NCBI GenBank assembly: GCA_944372725.1
Contig: CALWAA010000079.1
Span: forward strand, 1 to 5,272
DNA length: 5,272 bases
Direction of reading: 5' to 3'
From: an uncultured Bacilli bacterium
GTDB lineage: Bacteria > Bacillota_I > Bacilli_A > RF39 > UBA660
Below, piece after piece: positions 1 through 5,272 of the stretch. Under the pieces are notes generated by a model. It made no database searches and was not told the DNA's origin. It saw only the letters and a program-made list of their open reading frames with translations. Within the stretch, counting starts at the first letter, position 1; each line of letters opens with the position of its first letter. Both the position numbers and the translations under genes were made by a program.

Positions 1-17
1 TAAACCCTTATAAACAA

Positions 18-47
18 AGGTTAAAATGATGATTTTTTAATTGTCAA
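18..47 (-). promoter_or_regulatory. possible promoter reading off the left edge
   Basis: On the minus strand there is a perfect -35 hexamer TTGACA at 42-47. After an 18-base spacer comes TAACCT (18-23), which keeps only the first, second and last bases of the consensus TATAAT. The site lies beyond the terminator that closes the abiE operon and points to a gene outside the window. The perfect -35 is seen directly; the weak -10 makes the call tentative. Confidence 0.3.
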
Positions 48-80
48 ACTACAAAACTCGGGTTATACCAAAAAATAATT

Positions 81-120
81 AAAAAAGCACTCTTAGTAAG
101 TATCATACAAAAGAGTACTT
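81..120 (-). terminator. intrinsic terminator after the abiE operon
   Basis: Read on the minus strand, AAGTACTCTT (111-120) pairs with AAGAGTGCTT (85-94) over ten positions with a single G-U pair. A 16-base loop contains a further small GTAT/ATAC stem. A run of six T follows at once (81-86). The arrangement is a classical rho-independent terminator for leftward transcription, about 50 bases past the abiEii stop codon. It may originally have served the unknown gene at 1729-2271 (see the direct repeats). Confidence 0.8.
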
Positions 121-148
121 AAAAAAGCAAGCAAAAGTGTTCGACAAA
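121..148. repeat. 28-bp direct repeat, copy 1 (distal to abiEii)
   Basis: This stretch matches 1701-1728 in the same orientation at 25 of 28 positions, counted by eye; the differences are at repeat positions 1, 12 and 18. It lies between the abiEii stop and the terminator hairpin. With copy 2 it brackets the whole abiE cassette, including its promoter. The core read on the minus strand is TTTGTCGAAC. I see no tRNA or long palindrome in it. It may be a footprint of insertion or a dispersed intergenic repeat. Confidence 0.65.
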
Positions 149-171
149 GTTTGCAACATCTATTTATTACT

Positions 172-1014
172 TCAAGTATTTAATTCCACTAACTCAACGA
201 TAAACTTAATAGTATTCATTATATCTGTATAGCTTATCTCTCTAGCAAAAATATATTTCTTTTGAAATTTATCCCATTGTTTTAATATATATTCACTCAC
301 TTTAATATTTTCAAAAATTTCCCTTGCCTGATTTAAAAGCTCATATGTGTTTCTTCTCAAACAAGTTTCTTTAATTGCCATAAATAAATTATCGGCATTT
401 ATTTTATGTTTATAAAGCTTAAGCAAAACATACATATCATAATAATCTTTCATTCTAGTATTATTGACATTACTATCTAAAAAAGTTTCAAATTTCTCAG
501 CAATAATTGTTTCTTTACTAAAAGCCAGAATTTCAATATTTACTTCATCAAATAAAGATGTATAAGAAAGTAGTAACTCTTTTGGTACAATAGGGTCTCC
601 AGTAGTAATATCAATATGCAAAACTACACAAATATTTTCTTTTTTACCAATTAAACTAATTTTATAACCATTATATTTATCTAATAATCGTATATCTTGA
701 ACTTTAGAAAATGTAAAAATAATTCCATCATTAACTTCTAAATTAATAATTTCTTTTATAATTTTAATTATAATCTCCTTTTCCAAGCAAATATTTTTAA
801 TCATCATATCCATATCTTGAGTAGTTCTTCTAGTATCTCCTATCATAATTGATAAAAGAAGCCCTCCTTTTAAAATAAAATTATACTTATACTTGCTAAC
901 AGAAATACGATATAATAATCTTTCAAAAAAATACATTTGTAATAAATCTTGTGAGAAAACTCCAGTTTGTAATGATTTCATTTTAATTTTATATTTTAAA
1001 CTATCTGCATTCAT
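172..1014 (-). CDS. abiEii: AbiEii toxin, nucleotidyltransferase of a type IV toxin-antitoxin system
   Basis: The 280-residue product matches the AbiEii/AbiGii family of DNA-polymerase-beta-type nucleotidyltransferase toxins, the effectors of AbiE abortive infection. Family members transfer nucleotides (some to tRNA) and stop growth when the antitoxin is lost. Motifs are in the family order: LKGG near residues 48-51, then TTQDMD at 64-69 with acidic residues D67 and D69 expected to bind metal. HIDITTGD follows at 133-140, then AEKFE at 172-176 with K174, and RMKDYYD at 187-193 with D190 and D193. All key positions appear intact, so the toxin is probably active. The C-terminal third is helical and Lys/Ile-rich. 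The start ATG overlaps the abiEi stop by one base (TAATG at 1012-1016) and has no clear Shine-Dalgarno site of its own, so translation is probably coupled to the antitoxin. Length fits the family. The exact target is unknown. Confidence 0.9.
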   Translation of the reverse strand: MNADSLKYKIKMKSLQTGVFSQDLLQMYFFERLLYRISVSKYKYNFILKGGLLLSIMIGDTRRTTQDMDMMIKNICLEKEIIIKIIKEIINLEVNDGIIFTFSKVQDIRLLDKYNGYKISLIGKKENICVVLHIDITTGDPIVPKELLLSYTSLFDEVNIEILAFSKETIIAEKFETFLDSNVNNTRMKDYYDMYVLLKLYKHKINADNLFMAIKETCLRRNTYELLNQAREIFENIKVSEYILKQWDKFQKKYIFAREISYTDIMNTIKFIVELVELNT

Positions 1015-1607
1015 TACATTAATATTTCAATATATTTATTTATTTCTCCCTCCACATTAAGTTTTTTAGCATATTCTCTTAATTTAACAAAATTCTTCTT
1101 TGAACTTGAAATATAAGTTTTAAAAGCATATCTTATAATTTCTATATCTTGATTATTAATATCTTTAATCATATCACATAGACATCTTTCTATATCATAA
1201 ACAAATATGCTTTTTCCTTGCGGACTATCTACACTTATTTTACCTAAATTAAATAATTCTTTATTTACGTAATATAAAGATACATCTTTATTATTTTGTA
1301 AGCTCGCATGATATCCAAATGGAACAGTAATATCATAAGAAAGAGGAACTCTTTCACTAAAGCCTAATAGATATAAGGCTGTAGCATGTGAAAATATAGC
1401 ATAATTAGAAGAATATACTAAATTATAGTATTCATCTCCCCAACAGTTAGGAAGCACATACAACCCTCTTTTAACTCTTTCAATAAGTTTCTTTGTAACC
1501 ATTCTAACTAAAGTTTTTCTAAAAATGCCTAATTCTTCTGCTTCTTTAGTTGTAATCATACCAAAATTTTTCTGCATAGTCGTTAAAACTAATTCTTCTT
1601 GTTTCAT
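1014..1607 (-). CDS. abiEi: AbiEi antitoxin and transcriptional repressor
   Basis: The 197-residue product fits the AbiEi antitoxin family, the partner of AbiEii. Members neutralise the toxin and repress their own operon. Residues about 5-50 form a winged helix-turn-helix (GMITTKEAEELGI, then KTLVRMVTKKLIERVKRG). The family motif GLYVLP follows at 48-53. FSHATALYLLGF at 72-83 and VYDIERCLCDMI at 136-147 are typical of the C-terminal antitoxin domain. The start is supported by a strong AAGGGG site (1615-1620) seven bases upstream. A promoter and perfect inverted repeat lie just beyond it, as expected for autoregulation. The stop overlaps the abiEii start (ATGTAATG). The product is full length with no sign of decay. 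Confidence 0.88.
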   Translation of the reverse strand: MKQEELVLTTMQKNFGMITTKEAEELGIFRKTLVRMVTKKLIERVKRGLYVLPNCWGDEYYNLVYSSNYAIFSHATALYLLGFSERVPLSYDITVPFGYHASLQNNKDVSLYYVNKELFNLGKISVDSPQGKSIFVYDIERCLCDMIKDINNQDIEIIRYAFKTYISSSKKNFVKLREYAKKLNVEGEINKYIEILM

Positions 1608-1614
1608 TTTAACG

Positions 1615-1620
1615 CCCCTT
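1615..1620 (-). promoter_or_regulatory. ribosome binding site of abiEi
   Basis: AAGGGG on the minus strand sits seven bases before the ATG at 1605-1607. It is a strong Shine-Dalgarno site and fixes this start codon. The second gene of the pair has no comparable site, which favours higher primary initiation at the antitoxin. Confidence 0.8.
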
Positions 1621-1621
1621 T

Positions 1622-1650
1622 CTACTTAAATTATAACATATTTTAAGTAG
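1622..1650. promoter_or_regulatory. inverted-repeat operator over the abiE promoter
   Basis: CTACTTAAA (1622-1630) and its exact reverse complement TTTAAGTAG (1642-1650) are separated by 11 bases. The half-site centres are therefore 20 bp apart, about two helical turns. The repeat covers the whole -10 element and abuts the -35, so a bound protein would block RNA polymerase. Characterised AbiEi antitoxins repress their operon by binding inverted repeats at the promoter. AbiEi as the ligand here is an inference from that. Confidence 0.65.
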
Positions 1651-1658
1651 TTTGTAAC
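1630..1658 (-). promoter_or_regulatory. sigma-A-type promoter of abiEi-abiEii
   Basis: The minus strand carries an extended -10, TGTTATAAT, with a perfect TATAAT hexamer at 1630-1635. A GTTACA -35 lies at 1653-1658, four of six matches to TTGACA, with a 17-base spacer. Transcription would start near 1622-1624, giving a leader of roughly 15 bases that holds the AAGGGG ribosome site. The strong -10 combined with an overlapping palindrome suggests a strong but repressed promoter. Confidence 0.75.
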
Positions 1659-1700
1659 CATTTTTTAAAAGCCTCGTATCTATCTTACTTTGAAATAAAA

Positions 1701-1728
1701 GAAAAAGCAAGGAAAAGCGTTCGACAAA
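1701..1728. repeat. 28-bp direct repeat, copy 2 (upstream of abiEi)
   Basis: This is the partner of 121-148. It starts immediately after the stop codon of the unknown gene at 1729 (read leftwards) and lies upstream of the abiE promoter. The two copies are 1580 bp apart, one complete abiE cassette. The segment forms no convincing hairpin terminator, so the unknown gene has no obvious terminator of its own here and may read into abiE. Confidence 0.65.
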
Positions 1729-2271
1729 TTATTTATGTTTTCTTAAACTTCTAATAAGTGGAGTATGTAAAGATGTTAATATATTATATTCTGTTTCTAG
1801 AGAACATTCATAAGACATATCTAATCTAGAGCAAAAAAGTTCAAAGTCTTCAAGTGTCAAAGGATAGTTAAAATCAGTCCCTACTTCTAAATCAATGCTT
1901 GGAGTTACATAAGATTTATTTTTTGATTTATCATACAAAAATGCTTTATAACGCACATATTCACTTCCTGGATAAATAAGGGCGCCACTCGCATAACAAG
2001 TATGCATTTTTCGGGCTTTTAATATTTCTACTACAGGATAAAAATAAACTTTATCACCAGGAAATAAATAAGTACTTTCATTTTCCAAAGATTGATTTTC
2101 AACTATAAAATATAATTCACTAATACTTTTCCCATACAAAAAATCGATATCGGGATATAAAGAACAAAGTTTATCATATTCATTATCATACATCATTAAA
2201 TATTTAGGATAATTTAATAATTCATATCTATTAAATATAGTCCAATTCTCATCATTAACTTCATACTTCAT
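1729..2271 (-). CDS. unrecognised Tyr-rich protein of 180 residues
   Basis: I do not recognise this protein. It has no signal peptide, membrane segment or obvious catalytic motif, so it is probably cytosolic. It is rich in tyrosine (21 of 180 residues) and in acidic residues in its first half. It has four scattered cysteines (36, 92, 147, 156) not spaced like a zinc site, and a basic C-terminus (RSLRKHK). A PGDKVYFYP segment (71-79) and alternating hydrophobic stretches suggest a mixed alpha/beta fold. The start is supported by an AGGTG ribosome site at 2279-2283, seven bases upstream. The gene lies between a terminator on its upstream side and the abiE cassette, with its own candidate promoter, so it is probably a single-gene unit. 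A role linked to AbiE is possible but nothing in the sequence shows it. Confidence 0.75.
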   Translation of the reverse strand: MKYEVNDENWTIFNRYELLNYPKYLMMYDNEYDKLCSLYPDIDFLYGKSISELYFIVENQSLENESTYLFPGDKVYFYPVVEILKARKMHTCYASGALIYPGSEYVRYKAFLYDKSKNKSYVTPSIDLEVGTDFNYPLTLEDFELFCSRLDMSYECSLETEYNILTSLHTPLIRSLRKHK

Positions 2272-2288
2272 CTTACTACACCTATTTC

Positions 2289-2317
2289 ATTTTAACATCA
2301 AATAAATTTTAAAACAA
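2289..2317 (-). promoter_or_regulatory. candidate promoter of the unknown 180-residue gene
   Basis: On the minus strand TTGTTT (2312-2317) is followed, after 17 bases, by an extended -10 TGTTAAAAT with hexamer TAAAAT at 2289-2294. It lies between the terminator of the upstream gene and the AGGTG ribosome site. The predicted start near 2282 would leave a leader of only about 11 bases, so the true start or promoter could differ. Confidence 0.4.
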
Positions 2318-2341
2318 CACAATATACATTTATTTACAAAG

Positions 2342-2368
2342 AAAAAGCTATCTAAAAAGATAACTTTT
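2342..2368 (-). terminator. intrinsic terminator of the surface-protein gene
   Basis: Read on the minus strand, AAAGTTATCT (2358-2367) pairs with AGATAGCTTT (2344-2353) over ten positions with one G-U pair. The loop is TTTT, and the second arm runs into a stretch of T (2342-2346). It begins inside the stop codon of the surface-protein gene, so transcription from the right should end here. Confidence 0.8.
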
Positions 2369-3653
2369 ACTCAACAACTGTATATGGGTCTGTTGACGTA
2401 CCGGAACCGGTAAAACGTGTATCGGTCTTTAAATTGATGACTGGTCGGACACCAGAACTACGATTTACACCACCATTAGCACCAAGATTGGCACCTTCGT
2501 TAACAACATATACGGCCGCCCTAGATTCCGATCTACCAAAATTAGATGGTGTCATTGTCCAATAAACTAATCCAGTATAAAGATAATTTTGACGTGTACT
2601 ACCTAAATTTGGTATTCCACCAAATAATGCTTCATCGGCAGTAATAAGTCCGATTGAAACTTTAATGATATCATTATTACTACATGTTAAAATTGGCCTT
2701 ACATCATCACTTATTCTCTTATACGCTGCATAATATAGGGTACCTTTTGAACTCCACGATGCTGTTCTACTAGTATCTAAATTTCTATCACTACAAAAAC
2801 CAGCTGTATTATCAATATATTTTCCATAATCTTCTAAAAGGCTACTATTATACCAGCTATTTAAAACTTCATATATTGTGCTATTTGAATTTTGTCCATG
2901 CTGTTGTCCTAAAGTATACTTTAAACCGACATACTCACTTTGAAAATAATTTGTATTAAAAGCACTTGTGTTATCAAGTTGTGTTCCTGCTCCTGTAGTA
3001 GCAGTACTCGTACCATTATAAATTAGTCTTGTACTTCCATCTCCATTTACTCTTATAATTCGCCAGTAGTACCCTCCAAATTGAACCCAGTTATCGGTTG
3101 GCTGCCCTGCAAAATAATAACTTGTACCTGCCCAATCTGTAGTTTGAAATACTGTTTTCGTCGTAGTTTGTGTATATGCACCACTAAAACTACCTCTATT
3201 TCCTATGTTATACCCTGCTATAATTTCAGACATCGTATTTCCCGGCTTTTCTGTTTCTATTGCTTGACTAACTGTATTTACATTTCCAGCATCATCTACT
3301 GCTTGTACTGAAATATTATAACTTGTTCCTGCCTCTAAATTATTAAATGTATAAGTATAACTATTATCACTTGTATCTATATCAACATAGTTACTTCCAT
3401 TATCACTACTAAATCGATATTGGGTTATTCCACTATGACTATCACTTCCACTTACTGTTACACTAATACTGTTTTCTGTTACACTTGTATTGGTGATACT
3501 TATTGTTGGATTTTCTCCATCTACTTTATACGCTTCACTACATCCCTCTCCTACTTGATTATATTCATCCGTTATTCTGACACATAACTTTTGAGGATTA
3601 GCATTACTATTTAATGTGGTTGTAAAGGAATTATCTCTGTAATGGATGCTATC
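2367..3653 (-). pseudogene. C-terminal part of frameshifted surface protein: FN3-like plus C-terminal surface domain
   Basis: This frame is open from just after a TGA at 3654-3656 down to the TAA at 2367-2369, 428 residues. It continues the protein that begins at 4456. Residues about 1-36 end an Ig-like region. About 40-137 form a fibronectin-III-like domain (GENPTISI, then ITQYRFSSDNG, then LEAGTSYNISVQAVDDAGN). The rest is a domain seen in surface proteins of gut Bacilli, marked by WVQFGGYYWRIIRVNGDG, YWTMTPSNFGRS and GVRPVINL. It ends in a GTSTDPYTV motif, recalls DUF6273-type C-type-lectin-like folds, and is probably a ligand-binding module. There is no LPxTG anchor or C-terminal membrane segment. 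The first ATG in this frame is at 3233, after the FN3 domain, with only a weak GGGA before it, so separate translation is unlikely. Codon use changes near the 3' end. Confidence 0.7.
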
Positions 3654-4456
3654 TCATTTGGTGTACAACTATCTTCTGTTGTTACACAATATGCTACATC
3701 ATAGTTTCCTGTTTGAGTTGTTATATTACTTGTTAAATTAACACTTTTATACCATCCATTATTTCCACTTGTGGTTGTTCCAACAAACATAACACTTGGA
3801 TTAGTATATTTATTTCCCTCTTCTATCGTAATATTTCCTTTAATTGTACTTCCTATATCATCATTTTGATTATCATCTAAATTTGGATATTCAAATACTA
3901 TATAATAATATATTTCTTTTCCCTCTGGTTCAGTGAGTATGATTTCATCACTCTTTAAAGTTGTTTTTCCTTCTCCTTTGGTAATAGTTCCACTATTAAT
4001 TGGACTTCCTAAACTATCTATATTATGACCAGTACATTCTTCATAATAAATAGTATTTATTCCTACTCTTTCTTCTTTTACACTACAATTATAACTAGCA
4101 TCTATATTTTCTTCTGTTTTATATATAGTGTAGTTAATTGGTGTTTTAAATGTATTACTTCCATTAAATATTACATTAAATATAATAGGTTCATTTTCTC
4201 CTCTACCTGTTACTTTAATACTTGCTATAGCTTGATGTCCAGGATAAATATCAAGATTACTAAACGATATATTTCCATCTGCTTGTACACCTTCTGATTC
4301 AACTGTTGCTGTTAGACCTGTTGCAACTCCACCACTACCTGTAACACTACTAGTGGCACTAAAATATGCAAAAGATACTCCTGCTGATAAAAGTAACACT
4401 CCTACTAAATATAAAGCAAAAACTTTTTGATTTTTTAATTTCTCTAATACTTTCAT
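3611..4456 (-). CDS. N-terminal part of frameshifted surface protein with SipW-type signal
   Basis: The 281-residue frame begins with a positively charged stretch, a hydrophobic segment (residues about 12-30, LYLVGVLLLSAGVSFA), then AYFSATSSVTGSG and GLTATVE. This layout is that of the TasA/CalY-type signal region processed by SipW-like signal peptidases, so export to the cell surface is expected; no such peptidase is in the window. Residues about 50-215 are a beta-rich TasA-like region (SFSNLDIYPG, YYYIVFEYPN). About 220-270 start an Ig-like repeat (NNGWYKSVNLTSN, YDVAYCVTTEDSC). The last residues, IIPLQPH, are out of frame: the sequence continues in another frame as DNSFTTTLNSNANPQKLCV. The intact gene would reach 2367, about 696 residues. 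The start is supported by AGGA at 4464-4467, seven bases upstream. The function could be adhesion or matrix; this is inferred from the domains. Confidence 0.75.
   Translation of the reverse strand: MKVLEKLKNQKVFALYLVGVLLLSAGVSFAYFSATSSVTGSGGVATGLTATVESEGVQADGNISFSNLDIYPGHQAIASIKVTGRGENEPIIFNVIFNGSNTFKTPINYTIYKTEENIDASYNCSVKEERVGINTIYYEECTGHNIDSLGSPINSGTITKGEGKTTLKSDEIILTEPEGKEIYYYIVFEYPNLDDNQNDDIGSTIKGNITIEEGNKYTNPSVMFVGTTTSGNNGWYKSVNLTSNITTQTGNYDVAYCVTTEDSCTPNEIASITEIIPLQPH
3633..3640 (-). other. frameshift point joining the two halves of the surface protein
   Basis: Both frames are open only between 3614 and 3653, so the shift must lie there. The best junction on the minus strand is ACAGAGAT. 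Restoring one base, or removing one AG from the AGAGA run (3634-3638), gives a smooth T-D-N-S-F-T-T-T continuation. The combined length, 2090 bases, is one short of or two over a multiple of three. I see no slippery heptamer of the X-XXY-YYZ type, so programmed slippage is not supported. Mutation, dinucleotide slippage or a base-calling error remain. Confidence 0.7.
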
Positions 4457-4479
4457 ACTACCATCCTATACTTTCCTTA

Positions 4480-4502
4480 TTAGGATAATCTTTTTATCCT
4501 AA
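4480..4502. repeat. 9-bp inverted repeat in the leader of the surface-protein gene
   Basis: TTAGGATAA (4480-4488) and its exact reverse complement TTATCCTAA (4494-4502) flank a five-base loop. It lies 24 bases before the ATG at 4454-4456. No T-run follows on either strand, so it is not an intrinsic terminator. A third TAGGAT copy overlaps the ribosome site (4463-4468). The element could be an operator or an mRNA hairpin affecting translation or stability. Confidence 0.6.
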
Positions 4503-4548
4503 ATTCATACCTTATAAAATATTACACAGGTATATTTTAACTATATTA

Positions 4549-4577
4549 AGCATAAAGTATTATTGAAAAATAATCAA
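4549..4577 (-). promoter_or_regulatory. candidate promoter of the surface-protein gene
   Basis: On the minus strand TTGATT (4572-4577) and TATGCT (4549-4554) are separated by 17 bases. Each hexamer matches the consensus at four of six positions. This would give a leader of about 85 bases that contains the 4480-4502 inverted repeat. The region is so AT-rich that other choices cannot be excluded. Confidence 0.3.
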
Positions 4578-4628
4578 TATATTTATGTTATTTTACAGCA
4601 TTTTTGAATATGAAAAAAGTGATTATTT
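4561..4628 (-). terminator. weak possible terminator of topA
   Basis: Read on the minus strand, AAATAATCA (4620-4628, including part of the stop codon) pairs perfectly with TGATTATTT (4568-4576), and the T-run continues after it. The loop is long (43 bases) and the stem is nearly all A-T. A smaller TATTGA/TCAATA hairpin (4561-4579) overlaps it. Termination here is plausible but weak, and readthrough into the surface-protein gene is possible. Confidence 0.25.
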
Positions 4629-5272
4629 AACATAACCACATTCTTCACATAATATCTTTTTATTTTTTTCTACTAATAAATTTCTACAGTTTGGACAAAC
4701 CTCCCCAGTTGGCTCATACCATGTGGCATATTTACACTTAGGGAAATTACTACATCCATAAAATACTTTTCCTTTTTTTGTAGTTCTCGCAATAATATCA
4801 TGACCACATTTTGGACATTTAGCATAAGTTTTTATTTCTTTTACTTCTTTTTTTACATATTTACAAGTTGGATAATTACTACATGCAACAAACTCGCCAT
4901 ATTTACCTTTGCGAACTACTAAATCACTACCACACTCTGGACAAACTTCACCTGTTTTTTCTGGTTCTTTTTTCTCCATTTCTTTAAAAGCTTTCTCAAC
5001 TAGAGGGGCAAATTCATCATAAAATTTTTCTAATACTTCTACATTATTTAATTTATGTTCGGCAATTTCATCAAGTTCTGTTTCCATATTTGCTGTATAT
5101 TCTACATTGACAATATTACTAAAGAATTCTTGTAATTTGTCATTTGTTTCAAAACCAATTTCGGTTGGATAAAACTTTTTGTCATCTAATTTTACATAGC
5201 CTCTATCTTGAATGGTTTTCATAATTGTTGCATAAGTACTAGGTCTACCAATTCCTAATGCTTCCATTTCTT
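4623..5272 (-). CDS. topA: DNA topoisomerase I, C-terminal part (cut by window end)
   Basis: This is the C-terminal portion of type IA DNA topoisomerase I, which relaxes negative supercoils through a transient single-strand break. The frame is open to the right edge, so the ATG at 5265-5267 is an internal methionine and the true start is outside. The sequence opens with the conserved ALGIGRPSTYATIMKTIQDRGYV of the catalytic core; the active-site tyrosine lies upstream and is not visible. Three zinc ribbons follow (residues counted from that methionine): C109/C112/C129/C135, C151/C154/C172/C178 and C191/C194/C207/C210. The first two have the usual GKxGxFxxCSNxPxCKY pattern; the third is short and ends the protein in GYVK. 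All cysteine pairs are present. This is a core housekeeping gene and marks the chromosomal side of the window. Confidence 0.95.
   Translation of the reverse strand, partial: EMEALGIGRPSTYATIMKTIQDRGYVKLDDKKFYPTEIGFETNDKLQEFFSNIVNVEYTANMETELDEIAEHKLNNVEVLEKFYDEFAPLVEKAFKEMEKKEPEKTGEVCPECGSDLVVRKGKYGEFVACSNYPTCKYVKKEVKEIKTYAKCPKCGHDIIARTTKKGKVFYGCSNFPKCKYATWYEPTGEVCPNCRNLLVEKNKKILCEECGYVK

Noticed and set aside
1..65. Long-range inverted repeat AACCC/GGGTT at the left edge
   Set aside because: Only five base pairs match over more than 50 bases, which is expected by chance.
116..123. Second abiE operator half-site (TACTTAAA) in the terminator region
   Set aside because: It is an 8-base match in AT-rich sequence, overlapping the terminator arm, without a paired inverted copy at matching spacing.
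121..148. tRNA-end attachment site, because of the GTTCGA core
   Set aside because: The surrounding bases form no acceptor or T-arm stem and no tRNA-like cloverleaf; no integrase is in the window.
2367..3233. Separate gene starting at the ATG at 3231-3233
   Set aside because: The same frame continues upstream for 140 more codons encoding a clear FN3-like domain, and only a weak GGGA precedes the ATG. It is better read as the tail of one frameshifted gene.
3081..3311. Plus-strand open frame of 76 codons
   Set aside because: It lies antisense to the FN3 and C-terminal coding frame, has low-complexity Cys/Ile/Tyr-rich content and lacks a ribosome site. It is a shadow of the minus-strand gene.
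3614..3653. Programmed -1 ribosomal frameshift
   Set aside because: There is no X-XXY-YYZ slippery heptamer in the window where both frames are open, and no strong stem-loop just downstream.
4025..4297. Plus-strand open frame of 90 codons
   Set aside because: It is antisense to the N-terminal half of the surface protein, with a Phe/Ile/Tyr/Ser-rich translation typical of reversed AT-rich coding sequence.
172..5272. Mycoplasma-type genetic code (TGA as Trp)
   Set aside because: Trp is encoded by TGG in abiEi and topA, and TGA ends abiEii at a family-typical length; no gene contains in-frame TGA.

Overview
The window is AT-rich DNA from a low-GC Gram-positive-type bacterium, most likely an uncultured gut-type member of the Bacilli. 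This is inferred from the very low GC of most coding sequence, strong Shine-Dalgarno sites (AAGGGG, AGGTG, AGGA), a topoisomerase I with a zinc-ribbon tail, and a SipW/TasA-like signal sequence. TGG encodes Trp and TGA serves as a stop, so the standard bacterial code fits. No species can be named from the sequence. Every gene I support lies on the minus strand, so the biological order runs from right to left.

Right edge (4623-5272): the 3' part of topA, DNA topoisomerase I, cut by the window end. About 165 bp of AT-rich spacer follows (4457-4622), with a candidate promoter and a strong inverted repeat. Next is a gene for a large secreted or surface-attached protein (2367-4456). It has a SipW-type signal, beta-rich domains, a fibronectin-III-like domain and a C-terminal domain of a type common in surface proteins of gut Bacilli. 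The gene is split by a frameshift near 3633-3640. It ends at a clear intrinsic terminator (2343-2368).

Middle (1729-2271): a Tyr-rich 180-residue protein I do not recognise, with its own candidate promoter.

Left part (172-1607): a complete type IV toxin-antitoxin / abortive-infection pair. abiEi (antitoxin and repressor) and abiEii (nucleotidyltransferase toxin) overlap by one base. They sit behind an extended -10 promoter embedded in a perfect 9-bp inverted repeat that looks like the AbiEi autoregulatory operator. The pair is bracketed by two 28-bp direct repeats (121-148 and 1701-1728, 25 of 28 identical by eye), one right after the unknown gene's stop codon and one after abiEii. A strong terminator (85-120) follows. 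This looks like a defence cassette inserted between the unknown gene and its original terminator. A possible promoter reads off the left edge.

The most useful new points are the direct-repeat-bracketed AbiE module, the candidate operator, the frameshifted surface protein with a GC-rich 3' patch, and the inverted repeat in that gene's leader. I see no convincing evidence of a wholly new multi-gene system.
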